A program made the translations under genes and the position numbers. Shown piece by piece: positions 46,178 through 57,609 of a stretch of DNA of 64,000 nt. Origin of the DNA: Aquarana catesbeiana (lineage: Eukaryota; Chordata; Amphibia; Anura; Ranidae); assembly GCF_042186555.1 (NCBI RefSeq), contig NC_133326.1, forward strand, positions 491,555,581 through 491,619,580. Reading direction: 5' to 3'. The notes beneath the pieces are model-generated. The model saw only the letters and a program-made list of their open reading frames with translations, searched no databases and was not told the origin of the DNA. How positions within the stretch are numbered: the stretch's first letter is position 1; each line of letters begins with the position of its first letter.

Positions 46178-46549
46178 TGTTGTATTACACTATGTGATTT
46201 ATTATCGCTTTGTGCCTTTAAGATTTGTTCCTTCTGTCTAACTGAACTCTCTCTCCCACTGTAGTTCTGTATATTTCCCCTCCCCTTCCTCTCTCTGATT
46301 CATTGCTCAGTATACCATCATTGCTGTAACATCTTTACTTGTGGCTTACAACTCTAACGTTTTTCTACCTATGAATATCCATCATTAAACGGAACATTCA
46401 AAAGGATCATCATCTGTTTCTCCATAGAGTGAGTTTATTCATTGAGTTAAGTTGTCTGAATTAATGCAAGGGATAAATAGATCACCAGGTCACGTACGCC
46501 CTATATGAAGCTGAAGATAAAGTTATTGCCTTGTAGTTGAGTCAGAACA
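46178..46549 (+). repeat. BEL 3' LTR
   Basis: Pairs with 40953-41317, with about twenty substitutions and a few small insertions (for example CTCAGTATACC versus CTATGCC). It is followed at once by the GGGGC target duplication. Confidence 0.93.
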
Positions 46550-49500
46550 GGGGCAGAGGACACTACTGTGGGGGGAGGTGATGTGAGAGGGGCAGGGGAC
46601 ACTACTGTGGTGGGTGATGTGAGAGGGGCCAAGGATAGTGCTGTGGGGGGGAGGTGATGTGAGAGGGACAGAGGACACTACTGTGGTGGGTGATGTGAGA
46701 GGGGGCCAAGGATACTGCTGTGGGGGGAGGTGATGTGAGATGGGCAGAGAACACTGCTGTGGGAGGTGATGTGAGATGGGCAGAGGACACTAATGTGGTG
46801 GGTGATGTGAGAGGGGTAGAGGATACTGCTGTGGGGGGGGGGGGATGTGAGAGGGGCAGAGGACACTACTGTGGGGGGGAGGTGATGTGAGAGGGGCAGA
46901 GGACACTACTGTGGTGGGTGATGTGAGAGGGGCAGAGGATACTGCTGTGGGTGGGAGGTGATGTGAGAGGGGCAGAGGACACTACGGTGGGGGGGAGGTG
47001 ATGTGAGAGGGGCAGAGGACACTACTGTGGTGGGTGATGTGAGAGGGGCAGAGGATACTGCTGTGGGTGGGAGGTGATGTGAGAGGGGCAGAGAACACTA
47101 CTGTGGGGGGGGGAGTGATGTGAGAGGGGCAGAGGATACTGCTGTGGTGGGTGATGTGAGAGGGGCAGAGGATACTGCTGTGGGTGGGAGGTGATGTGAG
47201 AGGGGCAGAGGACACTACGGTTGGGGGGGGAGGTGATGTGAGAGGGGCAGGGGACACTACTGTGGTGGGTGATGTGAGAGGGGCCAAGGATAGTGCTGTG
47301 GGGGGGAGGTGATGTGAGAGGGACAGAGGACACTACTGTGGTGGGTGATGTGAGAGGGGGCCAAGGATACTGCTGTGGGGGGAGGTGATGTGAGATGGTC
47401 AGAGAACACTGCTGTGGGAGGTGATGTGAGATGGGCAGAGGACACTAATGTGGTGGGTGATGTGAGAGGGGTAGAGGATACTGCTGTGGGGGGGGGGGAT
47501 GTGAGAGGGGCAGAGGACACTACTGTGGTGGGTGATGTGAGAGGGGCAGAGGATACTGCTGTGGGTGGGAGGTGATGTGAGAGGGGCAGAGAACACTACT
47601 GTGGGGGGGGAGTGATGTGAGAGGGGCAGAGGATACTGCTGTGGTGGGTGATGTGAGAGGCAGAAAACAATGCTGTGGGGGGGGAGGTGATGTGAGAGAG
47701 GCAGAGGACACTACTGTGGGGGGGTGATGTGAGAGGGGCAGAGGACACTACTGTGGTGGGTGATGTGAGAGGGGCAGAGGACACTACTGTGGTGGGTGAT
47801 GTGAGAGGGGCAGAGGACACTACTGTGGTGGGTGATGTGAGAGGGGCCAAGGATAGTGCTGTGGGGGGGAGGTGATGTGAGAGGGACAGAGGACACTACT
47901 GTGGGGGGGAGGTGATGTGAGAGGGGCAGATGACACTACTGTGGTGGGTGATGTGAGAGGGGGCCAAGGATACTGCTGTGGGGGGAGGTGATGTGAGATG
48001 GGCAGAGGACATTAATGTGGTGGGTGATGTGAGAGGGGTAGAGGATACTGCTGTGGGGGGGGAAATGTGAGAGGGGCAGAGGACACTACTGTGGGGGGGA
48101 GGTGATGTGAGAGGGGCAGAGGACACTACTGTGGTGGGTGATGTGAGAGGGGCAGAGGATACTGCTGTGGGTGGGAGGTGATGTGAGAGGGGCAGAGAAC
48201 ACTACTGTGGGGGGGAGTGATGTGAGAGGGGCAGAGGATACTGCTGTGGTGGGTGATGTGAGAGGCAGAAAACAATGCTGTGGGGGGGGGGTGATGTGAG
48301 AGAGGCAGAGGACACTACTGTGGGGGGGTGATGTGAGAGGGGCAGAGGACACTACTGGTGGGTGAGAGGTGATGTAAGAGGGGCAGAGGACACTACTGTG
48401 AGGGTAGGTGATGTGAGAGGGGCAGAGGACACTACTGTGGGGGGAGGTGATGTGAGAGGGGCAGAGGACACTACTGTGGGGGAAGGTGATGTGAGAGGGG
48501 CAGAGGACACTACTGTGGGGGTAGGTGATGTGAGAGGGGCAGAGGACACTGCTGTGGGGGGGAGGTGATGTGAGAGGGGCAGAGGACATTACTGTGGGGG
48601 GTGATGTGAGAGGGGCAGAGGTGATGTGAGAGGGGCAGAGGACACTACTGTGGTGGGTGATGTGAGAGGGGCAGAGGACACTGCTGTCGGGGAAGGTGAT
48701 GTGAGAGGGGCAGAGGACACTGCTGTGGGGGGAGGTGATGTGAGATGGGCAGAGAACACTGCTGTGGGAGGTGATGTGAGATGGGCAGAGGACACTAATG
48801 TGGTGGGTGATGTGAGAGGGGTAGAGGATACTGCTGGGGGGGGGGGGGATGTGAGAGGGGCAGAGGACACTTCTGTGGGGGGAGGTGATGTGAGAGGGGC
48901 AGAGGACACTACTGTGGTGGGTGATGAGAGGGGCAGAGGACACTGCTATGGGGGGAGGTGATGTGAGAGGGGCAGAGGACACTACTGTGGTGGGTGATGT
49001 GAGAGGGGCAGAGGACACTGCTGTGGTGGGTGATGTGAGAGGGGCAGAGGACACTGCTGTGGGGGGAGGTGATGTGAGAGGGGCTGAGGACACTACTGTG
49101 GTGGGTGATGTGAGAGGGGCAGAGGACACTGCTGTGGGGGGAGGTGATGTGAGAGGGGCAGAGGACACTGCTGTGGGAGGAGGTGATGTGAGAGGGGCGG
49201 AGGACACTGCTGTGGGGGGAGGTGATGTGAGAGGGGCAGAGGACACTGCTGTGGGGGGAGGTGATGTGAGAGGGGCAGAGGACACTACTGTGGTGGGTGA
49301 TGTGAGAGGGGCAGAGGACACTGCTGTCGGGGAAGGTGATGTGAGAGGGGCAGAGGACATTGCTGTGGGGGGAGGTGATGTGAGAGGGGCAGAGGACACT
49401 ACTGTGGTGGGTGATGTGAGAGAGGCAGAGGACACTTCTGTGGGGGGAGGTGATGTGAGAGGGGCAGAGGACACTTCTGTGGGGGGAGGTGATGTGAGAG

Positions 49501-50985
49501 GGGCAGAGGACACTACTGTGGTGGGTGATGTGAGAGGGGCAGAGGACACTGCTGTCGGGGAAGGTGATGTGAGAGGGGCAGAGGACACTACTGTGGGGGG
49601 TGATGTGAGAGGGTCAGAGGACACTGTTGTGGGAGGTGATGTGAGAGGGGCAGAGGACACTGTTGTGGGAGGTGATGTGAGAGGGGCAGAGGACACTTCT
49701 GTGGGGGGAGGTGATGTGAGAGGGGCAGAGGACACTTCTGTGGGGGGAGGTGATGTGAGAGGGGCAGAGGACACTTCTGTGGGGGGAGGTGATGTGAGAG
49801 GGGCAGAGGACACTGCTGTGGGGGGAGGTGATGTGAGAGGGGCAGAGGACACTGCTGTGGTGGGTGATGTGAGAGGGGCAGAGGATACTGCTGTGGGTGG
49901 GAGGTGATGTGAGAGGGGCAGAGAACACTACTGTGGGGGGGGGGAGTGATGTGAGAGGGGCAGAGGATACTGCTGTGGTGGGTGATGTGAGAGACAGAAA
50001 ACAATGCTGTGGGGGGGGGGGAGGTGATGTGAGAGAGGCAGAGGACACTACTGTGGGGGGGTGATGTGAGAGGGGCAGAGGACACTACTGGTGGGTGAGA
50101 GGTGATGTAAGAGGGGCAGAGGACACTACTGTGAGGGTAGGTGATGTGAGAGGGGCAGAGGACACTACTGTGGGGGGAGGTGATGTGAGAGGGGCAGAGG
50201 ACACTACTTTGAGGGGAGGTGATGTGAAAGGGGCAGAGGACACTGCTGTGGGGGGGAGGTGATGTGAGAGGGGCAGAGGACATTACTGTGGGGGGTGATG
50301 TGAGAGGGGCAGAGGATACTGCTGTGGGGGGGGGGAGGTGATGTGAGAGGGGCAGAGGACACTACTGTAGGGGTAGGTGATATTAGAGGGGTGGAGGACA
50401 CTACTGTGGTGGGTGATGTTAGAGGGGCAGAGGACACTACTGTGGTGGGTGATGTGAGAGGGGCAGAGGATACTGCTGTCGGGGAAGGTGATGTGAGAGG
50501 GGCAGAGGACACTGCTGTCGGGGAAGGTGATGTGAGAGGGGCAGAGGACACTACTGTGGTGGGTGATGTGAGAGGGGCAGAGGACACTGCTGTGCAGGGA
50601 GGTGATGTGAGAGGGGCAGAGGACACTGCTGTGGGGGGAGGTGATGTGAGAGGGGCAGAGGACACTACTGTGGTGGGTGATGTGAGAGGGGCAGAGGACA
50701 CTACTGTGGGGGGAGGTGATGTGAGAGGGGCAGAGGACACTGCTGTGGGGGGAGGTGATGTGAGAGGGGCAGAGGACACTACTGTGGTGGGTGATGTGAG
50801 AGGGGCAGAGGACACTGCTGTGGGGGGAGGTGATGTGAGAGGGGCAGAGGACACTACTGTGGTGGGTGATGTGAGAGGGGCAGAGGACACTGTTGTGGGA
50901 GGTGATGTGAGAGGGGCAGAGGACACTTCTGTGGGGGGAGGTGATGTGAGAGGGGCAGAGGACACTGCTGTTGGGGATGATGTGA
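46550..50985. repeat. G-rich 36/39-bp minisatellite, right part
   Basis: Same family as 35500-40952. Here 39-bp units ending TGGGGGGAG alternate with 36-bp units ending TGGTGG, especially at 48600-50985. A block with GAGGCAGAAAACAATGCTGTG recurs near 47656, 48262 and 49990. Because unit lengths are multiples of three, a 588-codon frame on the minus strand (49852-48086) and a 328-codon frame on the plus strand (48921-49907) stay open. They translate as 12- or 13-residue repeats and are not supported as genes. Confidence 0.95.
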
Positions 50986-52140
50986 AGGGGCGTACATAAC
51001 ATTACAGAGGACACTAATGTAAGAACAGGATTGTGATCTAAGAGGAAGGGGACTGTGATGCGAAGGACCTTCGGACCTCTGCTGGAAGAAAATTTTATTG
51101 ATCAGACCCTCTGTGAATTGTAATTCAATACCCCTGCTCTAGCTGCTACTTTTGCTGGACAGCTTGGTCTTTTAAAGGAAGTTTTAAAATAACACACTCA
51201 CTGGCTGGACCACCAATAAGTGTTCTATGAGGGCACAGAAAAACAACTGTATGTTTTAACCACTTGCCGACCGCCTAGCGTAGATATACGTCCGCAGAAT
51301 GGCACGGGCAGGCAGAATCACGTACCTGTACGTGATCTGCCTCCCGCGGGCGGGGGGTCCGATCGGACCCCCCCCCCGGTGCCAGCGGCGGTCGGCATTT
51401 TACTGGGAGCGTTGGGAGGCGAGGGGGAGACCATCCGATCGTGGCCCCCCCCTCGCAATCACTCCCAGCCAATCGGAATCCTCCCCTGCCTGTGTGTAGT
51501 TTCACACAGGCAGAGGATGTGATGTCATCTCTCCTCGGCTTGGCAGTTTCCGTTCCAGCGCCGAGGAGAGAAGACATGTAAGTGCACAAAACACAAACAC
51601 ACACACACAGTAGAACATGCTAGGCACATAAAACACCCCCGACCCCCCCGATCCCCCCCAACCACCCCCCCCCCCCCAGTCACAAACTGACACCAAGCAG
51701 TATTTTTTTTTTTTTTTCTGATTACTGATTGGTGTCAGTTTGTGACAGTTACAGTGTTAGGGCAGTGAGTGGTAGCCCCCTTTAGGTCTAGGGTACCCCC
51801 CTAACAAAGTTTTAACCCCTTGATCACCCCCTGTCACCAGTGTCACTAAGTGATCATTTTTCTGATCGCTGTATTAGTGTCGCTGGTGACGCTAGTTAGG
51901 GAGGTAAATATTTAGGTTCGCCGTCAGCGTTTTATAGCGTCAGGGACCCCCATATACTATCTAATAAATGTTTTAACCCCTTGATTGCCCCCTAGTTAAC
52001 CCTTTCACCACTGATCACCGTATAAGTGTTACGGGTGACGCTGGTTAGTTCGTTTATTTTTTATAGTGTCAGGGCACCCGCCGTTTATTACCGAATAAAG
52101 GTTTAGCCCCCTGATCGCCCGGCGGTGATATGCGTCGCCC

Positions 52141-52860
52141 CCGGCAGCGTCAGATTAGCGCCAGTACCGCTAACACCCATGCACGCAGCATACGACTCCC
52201 TTAGTGGTATAGTATCTGTACGGATCAATATCTGATCCGATCAGATCTATACTAGCGTCCCCAGCAGTTTAGGGTTCCCAAAAACGCAGTGTTAGCGGGA
52301 TCAGCCCAGATACCCGCTAGCACCTGTGTTTTTCCCCTCCGCCCGGCCCATCCCAGCCCACCCAAGTGCAGTATCAATCGATCACTGTCACTTACAAAAC
52401 ACTAAACAAATAACTGCAACGTTCGCAGAGTCAGGCCTGATCCCTGCGATCGCTAACAGTTTTCTTGGTAGCGTTTTGGTGAACTGGCAAGCACCAGCCC
52501 CAGGCAGCGTCAGGTTAGCGCCAGTACCGCTAACACCCACGCACGCACCGTACACCTCCCTTGGTGGTATAGTATCTGATCGGATCAATATCTGATCTGA
52601 TCAGATCTATACTAGCGTCCCCAGCAGTTTAGGGTTCCCACAAACGCAGTGTTAGCGGGATCAGCCCAGATACCTGCTAGCACCTGATTTTTGCCCCTCC
52701 GCCCGGCCCAGCCCAGCCCACCCAAGTGCAGTATCGATCGATCACTGACACTTACAAAACACTAAACGCATAACTGCAGCTTTCGCAGAGTCAGGCCTGA
52801 TCCCTGCGATCGCTAACAGTTTTTTTTGTAGCGTTTTGGTGAACTGGCAAGCACCAGCGG
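52141..52860. repeat. Tandem duplication, about 360 bp
   Basis: Two adjacent copies (about 52141-52500 and 52501-52860) share blocks such as GTCAG-TTAGCGCCAGTACCG, GATCAGATCTATACTAGCG and CAGTTTAGGGTTCCC with few differences. They lie directly upstream of the transposase remnant. Such repeats are not coding. Confidence 0.9.
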
Positions 52861-52861
52861 C

Positions 52862-53303
52862 CTAGTACACCCCGGTCGTAGTCAAACCCGCACTGCAGTA
52901 ACACTTGGTGACGTGGCGAGTCCCATAAGTGCAGTTCAAGCTGGTGAGGTGGCAAGCACAAGTAGTGTCCCGCTGCCACCAAAAAGACAAACACAGGCCC
53001 GTCGTGCCCATAATGCCCTTCCTGCTGCATTCGCCAATCCTAATTGGGAACCCACCACTTCTGCAGCGCCCGTACTTCCCCCATTCACATCCCCAACCAA
53101 ATGCAGTCGGCTGCATGAGAGGCATTTTCTTTATGTCCTCCCGAGTACCCCTACCCAACGAACCCCCCCAAAAAAGATGTTGTGTCTGCAGCAAGCGCGG
53201 ATATAGGCGTGACACCCGCTATTATTGTCTCTCCTGTCCTGACAATCCTGGTCTTTGCATTGGTGAATGTTTTGAACGCTACCATTCACTAGTTGAGTAT
53301 TAG
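52862..53303 (+). pseudogene. piggyBac transposase, C-terminal cysteine-rich domain
   Basis: After a frame change the final part reads KRCCVCSKRGYRRDTRYYC, then CPDNPGLCIGECFERYH and VEY before TAG 53301-53303. The C-x2-C...C-x2-C...C-x3-C-x3-H pattern is the cysteine-rich zinc-binding domain at the C-terminus of piggyBac transposases, which binds the element ends. Just before it is a segment with RLHERHFLYVLPSTPTQ in a neighbouring frame, matching the region that leads into the domain. The catalytic DDD core is missing. Confidence 0.85.
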
Positions 53304-54850
53304 CGTAGGGTACAGCATTGCACAGACTAGGCACACTTTCACAGGGTCTCCCAAGATGCCATCGCATTTTGAGAGACCCGAACCTGGAACCGGTTACAGT
53401 TATAAAAGTTAGTTACAAAAAAAAGTGTAAAAAAAAAAAAAAAAAAAAAAAAACACAAACAAAAATATAAAATAAAAAATAATAGTTGTCGTTTTATTGT
53501 TCTTTCTCTCTCTATTCTCTCTATTGTTCTGCTCTTTTTTACTGTATTCTATTCTGCAATGTTTTATTGTTATTATGTTTTATCATGTTTGCTTTTCAGG
53601 TATGCAATTTTTTATACTTTACCGTTTACTGTGCTTTATTGTTAACCATTTTTTTGTCTTCAGGTACGCCATTCACGACTTTGAGTGGTTATACCAGAAT
53701 GATGCCTGCAGGTTTAGGTATCATCTTGGTATCATTCTTTTCAGCCAGCGGTCGGCTTTCATGTAAAAGCAATCCTAGCGGCTAATTAGCCTCTAGACTG
53801 CTTTTTCAAGCAGTGGGAGGGAATGCCCCCCCCCCCCCCAACGTCTTCCGTGTTTTTCTCTGGCTCTCGTGTCTCAACAGGGAACCTGAGAATGCAGCCG
53901 GTGATTCAGCCAGCTGACCATAGAGCTGATCAGAGACCAGAGTGGCTCCAATCATCTCTATGGCCTAAGAAACCGGAAGCTACGAGCATTTTATGACTTA
54001 GATTTCGCCGGATGTAAACAGCGCCATTGGGAAATCATTTTATCACACCGATCTTGGTGTGGTCAGATGCTTTGAGGGCAGAGGAGAAATCTAGGGTCTA
54101 ATAGACCCCATTTTTTTCAAAAAAAGAGTACCTGTCACTACCTATTGCTATGATAGGGGATATTTACATTCCCTGAGATAACAATAAAAATGATTTAAAA
54201 AAAAAAAAAAAAATGAAAGGAACAGTTTTAAAATAAGATAAAAAAAATAATAATAAAAGGAAAAAAAAAAAAAAAAAAAAAAAAAAAGCACCCCTAAGCT
54301 AAGGCGAACGCAAGCTTCGGTCTGGCGTCAAATGTAAACAGCAATTGCACCATGCATGTGAGGTATCACCGCGAACGCCAGATCGAGGGCAGTAATTTTA
54401 GCAGTAGACCTCCTCTGTAAATCTAAAGTGGTAACCTGTAAAGGCTTTTAAAAATGTATTTAGTTTGTCGCCACTGCACGTTTGTGCGCAATTTTAAAGC
54501 ATGTCATGTTTGGTATCCATGTACTCGGCCTAAGATCATCTTTTTTTATTTCATCAAACATTTGGGCAATATAGTGTGTTTTAGTGCATTAAAATTTAAA
54601 AAAGTGTGTTTTTTCCCCAAAAAATGCGTTTGAAAAATCGCTGCGCAAATACTGTGTGAAAAAAAAATATGAAACACCCACCATTTTAATCTGTAGGGCA
54701 TTTGCTTAAAAAAAATATATAATGTTTGGGGGTTCAAAGTAATTTTCTTGCAAAAAAAAATTATTTTTTTATGTAATCAAAAAGTGTCAGAAAGGGCTTT
54801 GTCTTCAAGTGGTTAGAAGAGTGGGTGATGTGTGACATAAGCTTCTAAAT
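53304..54850. other. Non-coding piggyBac interior with poly-A/T tracts
   Basis: No coding signature. It holds an A-run at 53428-53452, a C-run at 53827-53840 and an A-rich block at 54180-54287. The part at 53690-53790 resembles 62890-63000, linking this element to the terminus at 62846. Confidence 0.55.
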
Positions 54851-54859
54851 GTTGTGCAT

Positions 54860-56100
54860 AAAATGCCAGGACAGTTCAAAACCCCCCCAAATGACCCCAT
54901 TTTGGAAAGTAGACACCCCAAGCTATTTGCTGAGAGGCATGTCGAGTCCATGGAATATTTTATATTGTGACACAAGTTGCGGGAAAGAGACAATTTTTTA
55001 TTTTTTTTATTTTTTTTGCGCAAAGTTGTCACTAAATGATATATTGCTCAAACATGCCATGGGAATATGTGAAATTACACCCCAAAATGCATTCTGTTGC
55101 TTCTCCTGAGTACGGGGATACCACATGTGTGAGACTTTTTGGGAGCCTAGCCGCGTATGGGACCCCAAAAACCAAGCACCGCCTTCAGGCTTTCTAAGGC
55201 CGTAAATTTTTGATTTCACTCTTCACTGCCTATCACAGTTTCGGAGGCCATGGAATGCCCAGGTGGCAAAAAACCCCCCCAAATGACCCCATTTTGGAAA
55301 GTAGACACCCCAAGCTATTTGATGAGAGGTATAGTGAGTATTTTGCAGACCTCACTTTTTGTCTACTTTCCAAAATGGGGTCATTGGGGGGGGGGGGGGG
55401 GGTTGTGCCACCTGGGTTCACCTGGCTAGGCTCCCAAAAAGTCCCACACATGTGGTATCACCTTACTCAGGAGAAGTAGCTAAATGTATTTTGGGGTGCA
55501 ATTCCACATATGCCCATGGCCTGTGTAAGCAATATATCATTTAGTGACAACTTTGTGCAACAAAAAAAAAAAAAAAAAATTTGTCACTTTCCCGCAACTT
55601 GTGTCAAAATATAAAAAACGTTCCATGGACTCAACATGCCTCAAAGCAAATAGCTTGGGGTGTCTACTTTCCAAAATAGGGTCATTTGGGGGGTTTTATG
55701 CCATCTGGGCATTTTATGGCCTTCAAAACTGTGATAGGTAGTGAGGAGTAAAATCAAAAATGTACGCCCTTAGAAATCCTGAAGGCGGTGATTGGTTTTC
55801 GGGGCCCCGTACGCGGCTAGGCTCCCAAAAAGTCCCACACATGTGGTATCCCCATACTCAGGAGAAGCAACTAAATGTATTTTGGGGTGCAATTCCACAT
55901 ATGCCCATGGCCTGTGTGAGCAATATATCATTTAGTGACAACTTTTTGTAATTTTTTTTTTTTTTTGTCATTATTCAATCACTTGGGACAAAAAAAAAAT
56001 GAATATTCAATGGGCTCAACATGCCTCGCAGCAATTTCCTTGGGGTGTCTACTTTCCAAAATGGGGTCATTTGTGGGGGTTTTGTACTGCCCTGCCATTT
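54860..56100. repeat. Subterminal repeats in both orientations
   Basis: The word GACCCCATTTTGGAAAGTAG (or its complement) occurs near 54891, 55286, 55360, 55665 and 56047, with the neighbours AGGCTCCCAAAAAGTC and CATGTGTGGTATC repeated too. Copies run in both directions around a centre near 55350. Terminal-proximal repeats of this kind may bind transposase, but that is inference. Confidence 0.8.
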
Positions 56101-56549
56101 TAGCACCTCAAGAAATGACATAGGCAGTCATAAATTAAAGGCTGTGTAAATTCCAGAGAATGTACCCTAGTTTGTAGGCGCTATAACTTTTGCGCAAACC
56201 AATAAATATACACTTATTGACATTTTTTTTACCAAAGACATGTGGCCGAATACATTTTGGCCTAAATGTATGACTAAAATTGAGTTTATTGGATTTTTTT
56301 TAGAACAAAAAATCATTTTTTTTCAAAATTTTCGGTCTTTTTCCGTGTATAGCGCAAAAAATAAAAACGGCAGAGGTGATCAAATACCATCAAAAGAAAG
56401 CTCTATTTGTGGGAAGAAAAGGACGCAAATTTCGTTTGGGTACAGCTTTGCATGACCGCGCAATTAGCAGTTAAAGCGACGCAGTGCCGAATTGTAAAAA
56501 GTGCTCTGGTCAGGAAGGGGGTAAAACCTTCCGGGGCTGAAGTGGTTAA

Positions 56550-57270
56550 TGCTAATAACAGACTTCATCAGATATGTCATTTTTTATCTTGCATTTCGTT
56601 TCACTTTAACTTCAGGAAGGAAATTCCTTCTAGCAAGATCAAGTTATTTTATGCAAGCATTCCAGAATGTTTTCAGCAGAGGAAATAGCATACTTATTCA
56701 CTCAGGTTATTGACCCAGATATGTGCTTCTTACAAGTTTCTCAACCAGTTCTTTGTGTTTGTGCCTCCAAGATAAGAAGGATTCAGGGCTCGCCAGTTTT
56801 CCGATAATAAAATAACAAACATGTCATACTTACCTCCACTGTGCAGCTCATTTTGCACAAAGTGGCCCTGAACATCGTCTTCTGGGGTCCCTCGGTAGCT
56901 CACGTGGCTCCTCCCCACATCAGATAACCCCTAGGAGAAGCGCTCTCCCGGGGGGTTACCTTGCAAGCGCGCTCCCGAGTCCATAGCCGCCGAATGTATA
57001 ACAAGTGAATCGGCCCTGCCACCCGGCGCCCACGTCATTGGATTTGATTGACCGCAGCGGGAGCCAATGGCTGCACTGCTATCAATCTATCCAATCAAGA
57101 GCCGAGAACCCCGTGCAGAGGGACAGCGCGTCCCCGCCGGGTGAAGTTCCAGGGCTCAGGTAAGTAGAACAGGGGGGGCTGGGGGGCCCATCACTGCCAG
57201 GTGTTCTTTCACCTTAATGCATAGGATGCATTGAGGTGAAAAAACACGAAGGTTTACAACCCCTTTAAGG
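56550..57270. other. Repeat-like sequence ending in a TTAA-type terminus
   Basis: No coding signature. The end GGTTTACAACCCCTTTAA at 57251-57268 is the right terminus of a TTAA-type element like those at 29907-30501 and 58659-59413. The matching left end was not found, so it is probably a truncated copy. The middle (56880-57180) is GC-rich. Confidence 0.5.
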
Positions 57271-57609
57271 AAATGCAATTCACACCCAAGCTGTAATTTT
57301 GCAAGTCCCATTTAAATTACAGCTGAACTCCAGAAAGATATACTAGACAATAATTAATGAAGCTCAGTGCTTTTTATACATCCCTAAAGTGCCATTAAAC
57401 AATATCCTTATTTTTCGAAAATAATCCATTAATATCCGCTGCTTAATGGCCCTGTAATCTATTTTTAAGGAAATCATTTAATGTGTTTTTCTGATTTGTA
57501 ACATTCTACCTGAGCTCTCAACGCTCTCCTTTTGGTGATATGGAGACTGAGAGGAACAAAAGATGTTTTTTTGAGTTAAGAATACATACACCCATGCTTG
57601 TCTTCAGGA
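57271..57609. other. No recognisable feature
   Basis: A/T-rich sequence without a coding signature or terminal repeat. Confidence 0.4.

Larger units (their letters stand above)
40953..46549 (+). mobile_element. BEL/Pao LTR retrotransposon, defective
   Basis: Two LTRs of about 365-372 bp (40953-41317 and 46178-46549) start TGTTGTATTACAC and end GTCAGAACA. The target duplication is GGGGC at 40948-40952 and 46550-46554. A purine-rich tract (CAGACGGGGAG) precedes the 3' LTR. Gag, protease, RT, RNase H and part of integrase are recognisable in BEL order. The LTRs differ at roughly twenty sites plus small indels by eye, so the insertion is not recent. Frameshifts, stops and an internal integrase deletion make it non-autonomous. 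Confidence 0.95.
35396..51136. mobile_element. Probable hAT element 3, filled with G-rich minisatellite and a BEL element
   Basis: The octamer CTCTAGCT occurs at 35388-35395 and 51137-51144, immediately outside sequences that behave like element ends: CAATCATCAATAAATGGGG on the left and TTCAATACCCCTG on the right. The right end reads CAGGGGTATTGAA on the other strand, a hAT-like terminus, while the left end has decayed. Without the BEL insertion the element would be about 10.1 kb, nearly all minisatellite. The internal make-up matches hAT element 1 in style. The octamer match makes the boundaries likely but not certain. Confidence 0.55.
51260..56545. mobile_element. piggyBac element (transposase reduced to C-terminal domain)
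   Basis: The ends CCACTTGCCGACCGCC and CCGGGGCTGAAGTGG are flanked by TTAA at 51256-51259 and 56546-56549. TTAA targets are typical of piggyBac, and the interior has a piggyBac transposase C-terminus at 52862-53303. A second end-like sequence, TCTTCAAGTGGTTAG, lies at about 54801-54815, so the region may be two elements joined or one nested in another. Shared 3' sequence (GCAGAGGTGATCAAATACCA) links it to the shorter copies at 60474-61387 and 61951-62790. Confidence 0.75.

Noticed and set aside
48086..49852. 588-codon minus-strand frame (Ser/Pro/Thr-rich 13-residue repeats)
   Set aside because: It is a translation of a 36/39-bp minisatellite; equally long frames exist on the other strand, there is no unique domain and no gene-like ends.
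51260..56545. Host gene encoding a RING/PHD-type zinc protein at 53160-53303
   Set aside because: The Cys pattern and flanking TTAA termini match the piggyBac transposase C-terminus.
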